From Cyrtodaria siliqua (taxonomy: Eukaryota > Mollusca > Bivalvia > Adapedonta > Hiatellidae): 64,000 nucleotides of DNA. Below the pieces are notes generated by a model that saw only the letters and a list, made by a program, of their open reading frames with translations, was not told the origin of the DNA and did no database searches. Below are positions 11,205 through 20,062 of the stretch, piece by piece. The stretch is from the NCBI GenBank assembly GCA_037043455.1, contig JAWPHD010005115.1, forward strand, positions 1-64,000. The letters are read 5' to 3'. Both the position numbers and the translations under genes were made by a program. The first letter of the stretch is position 1. Every line of letters begins with the position of its first letter.

Positions 11205-11228
11205 ATTTAAACAAGGTGTTGCAGCTCC
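11067..11228 (-). pseudogene. C-terminal copy of cysteine-rich small protein, in left TIR
   Basis: The stretch reads CLNCGLGTTAQFQICCKCGA, then QSVRQIKDYWYYKDY and CLKFRRIQYI, and ends in TAG. It lacks the N-terminal 35-40 residues seen in the right copy. It follows the stop codon of the membrane protein at 11229 directly and in the same frame, with no Met between them. It may be a relic kept because it is part of the inverted repeat, or a read-through extension. Confidence 0.7.
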
Positions 11229-11776
11229 TTAAAAATCAAACGGGTCTGGTTCTTTTTTAAAAATACTTGGTTTTGTTGGTATTACTGGTTTGGTCTCTAC
11301 ATGCTTCCAAGTTTTACACAGCACTTGCCATACAGCAAAACCAGTAATGACACAATATACAACTGTTTTAGTAAAATCTGTGTATTCTTTCATAGTCTTG
11401 GTTACGTCTTCCAGTTTACAAGATTCTTTATTTTCTTTTTCCAATATAGATGCACCTGACTCAACATCCAGAGAATCCAGTATATTTTGCATTAGTTCTG
11501 TTTGTTTATCCATCTTTGTCTCTATTTGCCCTAATCTTGCATAAAAATCTTCCACAACTTCTCTACCCGTTTGTGGGACGTATGATTCTATTTCTTGTAT
11601 TTTAGGAGAGTCTGAAGACTCTTTTGTAATCCTTTCTATAGGGTTTGCATCCCATAATTTTTGCAATCTCCCCCAACCAATATTATACTTTTTTTGCATC
11701 TCTGACGCAGACAAAACACCTTTTTTTTCTTCTTTTTTTTTTCTATGTCTTCCAAAGAAAGTTTTGTTTTTCCCAT
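11229..11776 (-). pseudogene. HTH plus C-terminal membrane-anchor protein, frameshifted copy
   Basis: The likely start is the ATG at 11776, followed by GKTKLSLEDIEKKK. The downstream reading frame is shifted by one base in an A-rich run at about 11729-11751. After it come an HTH-like block (LSASEMQKKYNIGWGRLQKL), a coiled-coil-prone middle (QIETKMDKQTELMQNILDSL), a hydrophobic span (VVYCVITGFAVWQVL) and the ending KKEPDPFDF. The layout matches the intact paralogue at 12803-13498. I do not recognise the family. A membrane-tethered DNA-binding protein is an inference. The upstream extension of the shifted frame to 11954 is made of tandem-repeat sequence and is probably not coding. Confidence 0.65.
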
Positions 11777-11819
11777 TTTTCTTGTATATGTATAATGTGT
11801 TATAATGAGCTAAATATAA

Positions 11820-12330
11820 CACTAAAATGGAGTACAGCAGAATTAAAATGGATTTTGAAAGAACTAAAATGGATTGCAGTGGAGTATAAAACCAAAACAT
11901 GTTATAATGGGCTATAATGAAATAAATTGCTTGTAACAATGCTAAAAACAACATTAAAGTGGATTACAACAGAACAAAAGGGGAGTACAGAAGAATTAAA
12001 ATGGATTTTGAAAGAACTAAAATGGTTGCAGTGGAGTATAAAACCAAAACATGTTATAATGGGCTATAATGAAATAAATTGCTTGTAACAATGCTAAAAA
12101 CAACATTAAAGTGGATTACAACAGAACAAAAGGGGAGTACAGCAGAATTAAAATGGATTTTGAAAGAACTAAAATGGATTGCAGTGGAGTATAAAACCAA
12201 AACATGTTCTAATGGGCTATAATGAAATAAATTGCTTGTAACAATGCTAAAAACAACATTAAAATGGATTACAACAGAACAAAAGGGGAGTATAGCAGCA
12301 CTAAAATGGATTACAGATGATTAAAACGAG
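11820..12330. repeat. 153-bp tandem repeat inside the Polinton-like element
   Basis: A little more than three units recur with period 152-153 bp (starts 11841, 11994, 12146 and 12299). Each has the phrases AATTAAAATGGATTTTGAAA, AAACATGTTATAATGGGCTA and TTGCTTGTAACAATGC. Shorter sub-repeats such as ACTAAAATGGATT occur within units. There is no coding signal. It sits between the two HTH-membrane genes and could be a protein-binding or regulatory array. Confidence 0.85.
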
Positions 12331-12415
12331 CTTAAAGTAAGCTACAGCAACTTAACATTAAAGCAAATTATAAAAAACCTGAGGAGCAAACAACCTTACT
12401 TTTTTTTGTAAATTT

Positions 12416-12446
12416 TTTGAAAGGTACCCCAAAATTTAAAATTGAT
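12416..12446 (-). promoter_or_regulatory. Conserved 3' motif copy (AATTTTAAATTTYGGGGTACC-like)
   Basis: Read on the minus strand, a block of the type ATTTTAAATTTCGGGGTACC lies just downstream of several genes of the element: inside both TIRs (11018-11041 and 19026-19049), here, and overlapping the end of the HTH-membrane gene (12785-12812). Its repeated position 3' of coding ends suggests a shared processing, termination or recombination signal. The function is inferred. Confidence 0.5.
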
Positions 12447-12467
12447 AAACAAGTTTAAAAAGTTAAA

Positions 12468-12746
12468 CTATAAATACTCAATACGTCTAAATTTTAAACA
12501 TTCTTTAATATAATCCCTGTAATACCAATAATCTTTACATCGTCTAATTACTGAAGCACCACATTTACAGCAAATTTGAAATTGAGCAGTAGTACCCAAT
12601 CCACACTTTAAACAAGGTAGAATTTTACAAACTTTCATTCTTTCTTTATGAACCTTGCAATATTTTGAATTTTTAACAGTTTTTCTATCACAAACACCGT
12701 AGGAACTGATTTTTAGGAACTGACACGGAATCTTTATGTTATATTT
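12468..12746 (-). pseudogene. Internal copy of cysteine-rich small protein, start lost
   Basis: An open frame ending TAG at 12468 reads IPCQFLKISS, CDRKTVKNSKYCKVHK, LPCLKCGLGTTAQFQICCKC and DYWYYRDYIKECLKFRRIEY. It is clearly homologous over its full length to the protein at 18734-19000, but no ATG precedes the conserved CQFLK block. It may be a start-less relic or a downstream exon. A diverged version of the TIR sequence follows it, so this region looks like an older internal copy of the element's end. Confidence 0.7.
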
Positions 12747-12802
12747 ATACCAATAATAATTTGTATTAAATAAAAAATATTTTTTGAAAAGTACCCTGAA
12801 AC

Positions 12803-13498
12803 TTAAAATTCAAAAGGATTTATTTTTTTATGTGCCAGTTTTACAGACTGAACCCTAGCTTCTGCAAATGATTGTGCCATTTCTTTATTTTTTGCATCTT
12901 TTTCTATTTCATACGTTATAGCAATAACTGATACGATTGCCATAGCTCCCATATATGCATAATTTATATTTTTATATTGCTCTATTTTATTATCAATATC
13001 TTCTATTACATCTACTTCTTTATTTTCATTTAAATCCTCTGCATTTGTACTTTTAGTACTTTCAGTTTCAATACTTTTAATTTCACTCTTATTTATAGCA
13101 CTAATTTTGGAACTTTCAGAATTAATCTCAGAAGGATTTAATTCATTATATTTTTCCTCAACTAACTGTTCCAACAGAGATGTTTGTTTTTTACTTTCTT
13201 CTGCAATAGTTTCCAAATTATATGCTATATCTTCTGCAGAAGGTGAGAATCTTGGAATTTCTTTACTTAAATCTTTATTATTTGAAGTTACATTTAAAAC
13301 ATTTGGATTGTATACTTCCATTTTATTATCTTCAGCATCTTTAACATCATTCCATACTTTTTTTAACTTATCACTACCAATTTTATATTTTTTCATTGCT
13401 CTGCTAGCAGACATTTGTCCTTTAGCCTCTTGAAGCTCTTTTATTTGTTCATCTGTTAAATATCCTCTTTTGTTTTCTGTGCCATTTGTTACACTCAT
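12803..13498 (-). CDS. HTH plus C-terminal membrane-anchor protein, intact
   Basis: This is an intact 231-residue protein starting MSVTNGTENKRGYLTDEQIK. Residues about 17-55 form a helix-turn-helix-like block (GQMSASRAMKKYKIGSDKLK) like those in resolvase or transposase DNA-binding regions. Residues 90-115 are helix-prone (YNLETIAEESKKQTSLLEQL), followed by an acidic Ser/Glu/Asn-rich linker. A hydrophobic segment (YAYMGAMAIVSVIAITY) lies at about 180-197, and a basic tail ends KKINPFEF. There is no signal peptide, which suggests a tail-anchored protein. The gene is co-oriented with the polymerase. I do not recognise the family. A role as membrane- or envelope-tethered DNA-binding protein is inference. 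Confidence 0.8.
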   Translation of the reverse strand: MSVTNGTENKRGYLTDEQIKELQEAKGQMSASRAMKKYKIGSDKLKKVWNDVKDAEDNKMEVYNPNVLNVTSNNKDLSKEIPRFSPSAEDIAYNLETIAEESKKQTSLLEQLVEEKYNELNPSEINSESSKISAINKSEIKSIETESTKSTNAEDLNENKEVDVIEDIDNKIEQYKNINYAYMGAMAIVSVIAITYEIEKDAKNKEMAQSFAEARVQSVKLAHKKINPFEF

Positions 13499-13710
13499 TT
13501 TTAACTCTTTTTAAAACTCATTTTAAAAAATCTGAAAAATATTAAACTCGTCTGAACTCACTTAACCATCATTTAAGTCTGTTTAATCTCATTTGAGTTC
13601 TCTTAAGAGAGTTTAAGTTTGTCTGAAAGACTTTAAGCTGACTCAAACTAAAATTTAGACTAACTAACTTACAGTAATTACCAAAAATTATTAATTTCAA
13701 ATTAAAAAAA
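13499..13710. other. Spacer with TTTAAG-rich repeats
   Basis: This 212-bp gap between the HTH-membrane gene and the small ORF is dense in short phrases such as ACTTAAAC, TTTAAGT and TTTGAGTT on both strands. They form many imperfect short palindromes. No coding frame is seen. It contains the upstream region of the gene at 13498. Confidence 0.5.
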
Positions 13711-13962
13711 TTAAAAAAAACCTTTAAAGAGAGTTTTGAAAAGAGTTAAAGTGATTTGAAAAGAGTTTGAGAGACCCCCCTTAAAATCCAAGTTAACTCG
13801 GACTAATTTTACTGTCAGTATTGTTAAAATTACTACTAGCATTACCATAGCATTGTTATTATTACTCGCTAGCATAAGTAATAGCAACAACTCTAAAGGT
13901 AACGTAACCTTAACAGCACCTAAAGTAATACCTAAGGTAAAATCTAAGATAATACCTAACAA
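13711..13962 (-). CDS. Possible small hydrophobic protein overlapping polymerase end
   Basis: An 83-codon open frame starts at an ATG that overlaps the end of the polymerase frame by 7 bp. It reads MLGIILDFTLGITLGAVKVT and contains two hydrophobic stretches (PLELLLLLMLA and AMVMLVVILTILTV). Tail-to-head overlap is common in compact viral-type elements, but composition alone could produce such a frame. I do not recognise it. Confidence 0.35.
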   Translation of the reverse strand: MLGIILDFTLGITLGAVKVTLPLELLLLLMLASNNNNAMVMLVVILTILTVKLVRVNLDFKGGLSNSFQITLTLFKTLFKGFF

Positions 13963-16900
13963 GGATCATAACCATATGCATCAGTAGCAATTCCACAATC
14001 CCTTATACGTCTTTTAACATAAAACGGACTTAACGATGTTTTATTAACTGTTTGTGCAAGCATTTGATGTTTTACACTTCTTAAAAGATTCATATCATTA
14101 CTGTAAGTTGTTTTATCAAATAAGCACTTTTTATAATGGTCAAAGTTTATATTCTTCTTTAACACACATTCTTTTATTCCTTTTCCCTTTTTGCATATTG
14201 ACTCATCAGCTTTTAAAACTGAGTACAATTTAGGTCTTAAACCTATATATTCTTTAACAACTGCACCGCCATATTCATCTTTCATTTTTCCAAGCTTTTT
14301 TGCATTTTCTTTACTAAAATAGTTAGTTTGGTTGTCAATGTAATTTGAAAAGTCATATTCTTCCTTATCATTCCACATATCTTTGTAAATATCTTTAGTT
14401 TCAATTAAGGCTAAAATTGAATCTGTATCTGTATAGAGCAACTTACATTTATCCTGATATTTAGCCTTTAAAAAGTTATAATACCAATCATACATCATAT
14501 ACTTAGACAAATCCAAAACTGACATACCAACATATATAGGCTTATTCAAAGTCAAAACAGACTTATTAACATACAAAGCTGACAATTCATCTGAAAATTT
14601 TACACGTCTGTTATAGTTGGGCTTGTTTACAGTTTTTTTGATTTCCTCATTTTCTGACCCATCAGTCTTAACTAGTTTAATATCTGTCCTATTTCTTAAA
14701 TTTTCCATTGTTTTCCCAAATACTGAGTTGTTCATCAATTTATAAAAGTTTTTGCCAAAATCTGATTTACACTCCTTTCTTAAGTTAGTATTCAAATTGA
14801 TATAAGGTTCCATCCAAGGTTTTTCTTTAAATTTTAAGACTCTATGAATTTTAGTGACTTCCATGCCTAAAGATAAGTATAAGTCTAAATTTTTGTGATG
14901 CAGGACATACTTTTTTTTATCCATCAAATTTGGAACTAATTGAGGCTTATCAACCATACTGCTAGATTCTAACAAATCAAGCTGATAATCAGATAACCAC
15001 TCTTTTTGAATTGCCATTTTTTCAGGTGCCAAAGTATAATCATTGTGTTTTTTGTGTAAGTGAGAGGGATATTTTAAATCACATTCTATGAATTGACCTT
15101 CACCTTCTTTTTGAATCTTTTTTCAAGTCTTTTAAGTTGTATCCATCATGAACATCAACCCAACCAAAACCTCCATAAGGTAAAGGCTGAACCATTGCCC
15201 ATCCATACAAGTTATTAGCATCTAAATGAATTATATAGTCTGTTTCTTTGTTTTTGTCATAGTCTTTAACAAGAGGATTGTTTGCTTTTGCATAATGATG
15301 AGAAACCATACTTATTCCACCCCTCATTCCTTTTTCTACGAATAAGTGCATATTTATGTCTGTTAAGAGTTCAAGCTCAATTTTTGATATTTTTAACAAG
15401 GCATCCCAACTTAAACCAGGTGTTGTGTAATAATGAGCTGCATCTAAATGATAAGTACTAAAACATTGTTTTCTAAATGATTCAAATATGTCTGTTAATA
15501 AAGCAACATCAGATTTTACATATAAATTATGATAATCTCCTAAAGTTTTGCAATTTGTGAGGTTCCAGACATTTTGAGCATGTTTGTAATCTTCTTCAGT
15601 TATTTCAGATTCTGACAAGTTGTTGTAAATTTTTTCTATTGGTGGCAGTTGTGTGTCTTTAAACTTTTCAAAAGAATCTATGTAGTCATAAGGGTATATT
15701 CCTTTTTTAGTCATTAATTCAGCATTTAAACCAAATTCTTCTTTTGTTGTTTTAAACTCAGTTATATCTTCAGCTAATTTTGAAAGCGGGAAAGCCATAA
15801 ATTGATATGAATCCAAAAATCTTAATTGACCGATACTAAAAGATATGTATTTTTCAGAGTTGTTTGGTATTACAGTTATTTGTCCTGGCATTTTATGAAT
15901 TTGCTGCATTATTAAGTGAGAATCGTAACATTTTAATCCATGAAATATTACAGGAATTATTGTTTGAGGGCTTATTCTTACTTTTTTAGAACATTTCAAA
16001 TGTACTGGCTGTATACCAGATATCGTCATTTTTATGTTGTTTCTTTAATATATCTAAATCAAAACTAGTCATCTCATAAATATTTTTGCCTGCAGAGAAG
16101 CTTACCCTTTTGCCGTAAATATTCTGTGTTTACATTGTTCCTATTTTCAGTAACAAGTGTCACTGAGTTTTACTAAATATAGACTGAACTGGGCCGGTCG
16201 TTTGAACTGAATGTAATAGTTATCGTCATGTTCAGTTTAATACCGAATAATCCATGTTTGGGATGATGAAAACGTGTGTAGTTATTAATTGAAACATAAA
16301 TATACCACTGCATATGAATACACAAAAAAAATATCTAGAAAAAAACTATATCTACAATTTAAAATGGTTTTTCAACTGTAGGTATCGGATGTAATTTACT
16401 TCACTAATTTAAAGGGAAATAACTGATTGATTGACGTGAACTATTTGTCTCCCTTGGCTGACATTTTTTTATCACATGCTTTTAGTTTTTTGGGCATATC
16501 AACTTGATTCAATGGTTCGTCGTAAAAGGTCAGCTATTTTAAAAGGAAATTTTCCTGCGCATGCGCATTAGCGTGTGATTCCCCCCGATTGTGTTTTGTT
16601 TATAACGGTATTTATATAGGTAAACGAGTTGGTTTGAGAGTGTATGTTAACATTTCTAAACTATTTTTTCCTCTCCAATCGTCTGATGATAGTATGTAGT
16701 GATTTGTAAAGTGGGGTCGAAAAATAATTACAACATCGAGCGTTTTATTGATAATGACGAAATCTGGTGAATGACGATAACTGGTACACAACCAGTATAG
16801 CACCTCTGTATTCTCCTGTAAAATGATTGTGGTCTTTGATTTTTGAGTTTTTGCTGCCTTTTCTGAATATTTTTTCACATAACCAACATTCTGTAGCTTT

Positions 16901-18681
16901 TTCAAAGTCTTTGTCATTTTGATCTGTTAATCTTCTAAATTTTGGATGTTTGAAAATGTCTTGTATTTTTTCTTGTTCTTCTTGCATTTTTTTGTAAAAA
17001 TGTTTTAGCTGCATTTTCACCTCTGTATACTTGGATTTTTTCCTTTTTTATCAGATTCATTATAATTTACAACTTTATAAGCAAATCCACAAGCTTTTTG
17101 TATGTGTGTGATTGTTGTTTTTTCTTTGGGAAAGTTTTGATTTTCATTACCTTTTGAGTCCATGTTAATTCTTGGATGTTTTGATTCTTTTTTGTTTGGT
17201 TCTTTTGCATTTTCAAATTCTTCAGATTCTTTTGTATCTTCAGCAGATTCTTCAGGTTTTAAAAGAGGGACGCTAACACTTTCAAAATCTGCATAGATTA
17301 CAAATGGAACTGAAATTTTGTTTTGATAATTCTTAAATTTTACTTTTGCACCTTTTTTAGGCATTTCAACTCTACATGTTTTTTTATTGATTCCTTCACA
17401 ATCTTCTAAGTGTTTTTCTAAAATTCTTTTACTTGAGAATCCCCAGCAACATCTATCACAATATTCTGTTTGTGGGTTGTGCTTGTTATGATCACTTAAA
17501 AATCTATTTAAATTTTTAATCCAGGCATAGTGATTGTTTGTTTTTATTTTTTCAGAGCAGTCATAATCTTTTGGGTCGTGTATGTCTTCACAGATTAAAA
17601 CTAAGTTAATTCTTTTCTTTTCTTTTGGTTGTTCGGAAATGTAATAAGGAAACGATACAAGTCTTTTTTTCTTTTCCAGATAGCCGTAAACATTAATTGC
17701 AAGGTCATTTTGTTTTTCAAATTTGTGTATTTGATTTAAAGGGGTAGGAAAATCTATTCCTTCTGTTTTAAAGTTTAAAGGTGGGTTTTGACTTAATCTG
17801 TCTGAGTTCTTTTTTGCTGGGTGCAAGGCTGAATTTATAGCATGTAGAAAACATTGAGTATCCATATTTTTTACATTTATGATTGCTTTTTTGTCAGCTA
17901 TTGATTTGGGTAGTGGAATATATGATGAACCTTTGAACATTTTAAATTTGGTAATGTTCAGATACAGTTTAACACAATTCTCTATTTCCAATCCAGATGC
18001 TTTGTTTGTAAATTTTTCTATTGCTTGTTCTAAGTCTGCAATTATTTGGCTGTAAAAGTGTGAAAATTTGTCTTTTGATGCTTTTAATAAGGCATATTGA
18101 TTACTTTGTAAAACAGCTGTGATACGATTTAGTTTTGAGCCATCGTCTTTAAACATGTTTATTGTTAAACCTATTGCAAATCTTAATCCTTTGTAAGTTT
18201 TTATATCTTTGAAAATTTGCTTTTGAATTTGAAGCTTTTTGTCAGTTAAAAGTTTGTATGGATCCTTATATTTTGTGGCATCAGCTTCGTAAGATTTGAA
18301 GTAGCCACACATAGGATTGTCAACTAGTTTTAACTCTTCTTGTTTTAGTTCTTCTTGTTTTAATTCTTCTTTGTCTTTTAACTCTTGGATTACCTTATCT
18401 TTTTGCTTTTTGTATTTATCATCTTGTTTTAATTCTTTTTCAACCAGCCGTTTCTTAAGTTTTTTGACTTTTCTTCTTTTCTTATGATTTTCAAAAGATT
18501 GGCTGGTAGTTGCCTCTGTTTTTAAGACTTTAACCTCTTTAAGTAATTTGACTTCTTCCTCGTGATCTAATGCTTTTAGTGCTTTGTTTAATGCTTCTTT
18601 GTCTATAATACCTGTTTCGTATAGGGATAATATTTTTTCTAATTTATTCATATTCTTTTCTTGATAATTTTTCTTCTCCAT
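13956..18681 (-). pseudogene. Polinton/adintovirus-type family B DNA polymerase, broken
   Basis: The gene encodes a protein-primed-type replicative polymerase of about 1,300 residues once its insertion is discounted. It starts MEKKNYQEKNMNKLEKILSL with a charged region. Exonuclease motif I (VIYADFESV, near 17290), a zinc/HNH-like block (CWLCEKIF to KIKDHNHFTGEYRGA) and exonuclease motifs (FHGLKCYDSHLI, SDVALLTDIF) follow. Polymerase motifs A (HLDANNLYGWAM, near 15205), B (YKLMNNSVFGKTMENLRNR) and C (YTDTDS, near 14430) are all present. The gene is broken by single-base shifts near 17031 and 16990, a 791-bp transposon at 16005-16795 and a shift near 15105, three of these lying in or beside homopolymers. 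This copy cannot make a full enzyme as assembled. Confidence 0.93.
16005..16795. mobile_element. TA-inserting MITE within the polymerase gene, 791 bp
   Basis: The ends CTGGCTGTATACCAGATATC and, inverted, CTGGTTGTGTACCAGTTATC agree over 26 bp at 23 positions, and TA lies on both sides (16003-16004 and 16796-16797). Each end is itself a small hairpin (CTGG...CCAG). The insert splits the zinc-binding block from the exonuclease block, and the frames on either side are compatible if the insert and one TA are discounted. No transposase is encoded. The element must be younger than the polymerase copy. Confidence 0.88.
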
Positions 18682-18733
18682 TTTTTATTTGTTAATTTTT
18701 TTTTATTTAATATAAATAAATAATATTGCAAAG
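18682..18733. promoter_or_regulatory. Divergent AT-rich spacer, possible bidirectional promoter
   Basis: Only 52 bp separate the polymerase ATG (minus strand) from the ATG of the cysteine-rich protein (plus strand). It is almost entirely A/T, with TATTTAATATAAATAAATAA, so a TATA-like signal could serve both genes. No other promoter element is visible. Confidence 0.4.
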
Positions 18734-19000
18734 ATGACCGGGTGTAATTTCTTGAAAAGAGGAATTAATACAAAATGCTTAAAAGCATGTACAAAAAATT
18801 CAAAATATTGTGGGCTGCACAATTACAGATTAAAAACAAGCAAGGTTTCAAAGTGTAAAAGATGTGGATTGGGTACTACAGCAAAGTATCAAATTTGTTG
18901 TAAATGTGGTGCTCAATCAGTTAGACAAATTAAAGATTATTGGTATTATAAGGATTATAATAAAGAATGTTTAAAATTCAGACGTATTCAATATATATAG
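18734..19000 (+). CDS. Cysteine-rich small protein, full-length copy in right TIR
   Basis: This is an 88-residue protein starting MTGCNFLKRGINTKC. Cysteines at 4, 15, 19, 26, 41, 44, 55, 56, 58 and 79 and a His at 29 form CxxC...CCxC patterns (CKRCGLGTTAKYQICCKCGA), which suggests one or two zinc-binding knuckles. The C-terminus is aromatic and basic (DYWYYKDY, CLKFRRIQYI). The 3' part lies within the inverted repeat, so the other end of the element has a matching fragment, and a third copy is at 12468. It is transcribed away from the polymerase. I do not recognise the family. Nucleic-acid binding is inference. Confidence 0.75.
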   Translation: MTGCNFLKRGINTKCLKACTKNSKYCGLHNYRLKTSKVSKCKRCGLGTTAKYQICCKCGAQSVRQIKDYWYYKDYNKECLKFRRIQYI

Positions 19001-19178
19001 TTTAATTCTTATAACCTTGATTATAAATTTTAAATTTCGGGGTACCTTTGTAAATTTTACAAAAAAAGGCAGCAAGTAGAAAAATTTGAGAAGAGTTTTG
19101 AGATTTTTTTAACATTGTGAAATAAGAATTGAAATGGGAATATCTCTGTGAGCCAGAACGCCCATAATACATATATAT
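18863..19178. repeat. Right terminal inverted repeat, 316 bp
   Basis: This is the inverse of 10889-11204. It contains the last 46 codons of the cysteine-rich protein, then about 180 bp of non-coding end sequence including the block TTTAAATTTCGGGGTACCTT and the terminal ATACATATATAT. It is followed directly by the CAGCGC duplication. Confidence 0.9.
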
Positions 19179-19184
19179 CAGCGC
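19179..19184. repeat. Target-site duplication CAGCGC, right
   Basis: This is a direct copy of 10883-10888. The host repeat resumes here with AGCTCGACTATTCGATTTTT, matching the uninterrupted relative at about 33130. Confidence 0.9.
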
Positions 19185-20062
19185 AGCTCGACTATTCGAT
19201 TTTTCAGAGAATAATAAATTTATAGCTAGTATATACCATCAGAAAACAAGGCTACAACAATGTGGGGTGGGGTTGAGGGCACAACATAACTGTGTAAGAA
19301 TTGACCAAAACTACACAGAAATATGTAAAAAAATAATAATAAAAAATCGAATTTTGAGTGGGGTGTGGGGTGGGGGTGGGGGTGGCGGGGGTGGAAGGTG
19401 GGGGGAGTGGGGGTGGTGAGGGCAACATATATGTATAGGTGTGTAAGAATTCACCAAAACGACACAAAAATATGTAAAAATTACCAAAACAACACTTATA
19501 TATGTAAAGAAGAATAAAAATTAAATAAAAATATTCCAGTTTCGAGCGTGGGGGTGGGGTGGAGGGGCAACATAGGTATGTAAGAACTGACCAAAAACCA
19601 CAGAAATATGTAAAAAAAAAAAAAAAAAAAAAGTTTCGAGTGTGTGGTGGGGGGGTGGTGGTTGGGAGTGGCGGGGGAGGGGAGGCGGGGAAGGGGGCAA
19701 CATGTTTAAGAAGTGACAAAAGCAACACAGAAATACGTAAAAAAGTTTCAAGTGGGGGTGGAATGGGGGGTGGGGGTTGGTGGGTGGTGGGAGCGGGGGC
19801 GAGAGGCGGGAGTGGGTTGGAGGAGACAACATATATGTGTAAGAATTGACTAAAACAACAAAGAAATATGTAAAATATATATATATATATAGTTTCAAGT
19901 GGGGTGGGGGGTGGTGAGAGGCGGGGGTGGGGTGGGGGAGGGGGCAACATATATGTATGTGTGAGAACTGACTAAAACAACACAGAAATATGAAAAAAAA
20001 AAAAAAAGTTAAAAAAAAATCAATGTGGTGGTGGGGGGGGGGGGGGGAGGGTGAGGGGAGGA
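19185..20062. repeat. G-rich minisatellite, about 100-bp units
   Basis: About seven degenerate units each combine a phrase like GTGTAAGAATTGACCAAAAC ... CACAGAAATATGTAAAAA with GTTTCGAGTGGGGTGGGGGT and purine-rich G runs. A shorter relative lies at 33200-33480. The G-rich strand has many GGG/GGGG tracts that could form quadruplexes. Long frames on the C-rich strand are low-complexity proline/histidine strings and not genes. Confidence 0.8.

Larger units (their letters stand above)
10889..19178 (-). mobile_element. 8.3-kb Polinton-like element without capsid genes
   Basis: The element has 316-bp terminal inverted repeats that start ATATATATGTATTATGGGCG at each end, and 6-bp target duplications, a size usual for Polintons/Mavericks. 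It carries a family B DNA polymerase of the Polinton/adintovirus type, two HTH-plus-membrane proteins, three copies of a cysteine-rich small protein and a 153-bp tandem repeat. I found no integrase, packaging ATPase, cysteine protease, penton or major capsid gene. Polintons are usually 15-20 kb, so this is about half size. Four breaks in the polymerase gene mean this copy is inactive. It lies in an intron of the large minus-strand gene and is AT-rich. It could be a deletion derivative or a distinct capsid-less lineage. Confidence 0.9.

Noticed and set aside
16612..16917. Separate small gene overlapping the polymerase
   Set aside because: The frame spans the border between polymerase coding sequence and the inserted MITE and matches neither in the proper frame.
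15100..17040. Programmed ribosomal frameshifting in the polymerase
   Set aside because: Several shifts in differing directions plus a transposon insertion are easier to explain by decay or homopolymer sequencing errors, and no slippery site with a stable downstream structure was recognised.
10889..19178. Hidden capsid, protease, ATPase or integrase gene inside the element
   Set aside because: All open stretches are accounted for. The remaining gaps are the 153-bp repeat, short TTTAAG-rich spacers and the inserted MITE, and no such motifs were seen in any frame.
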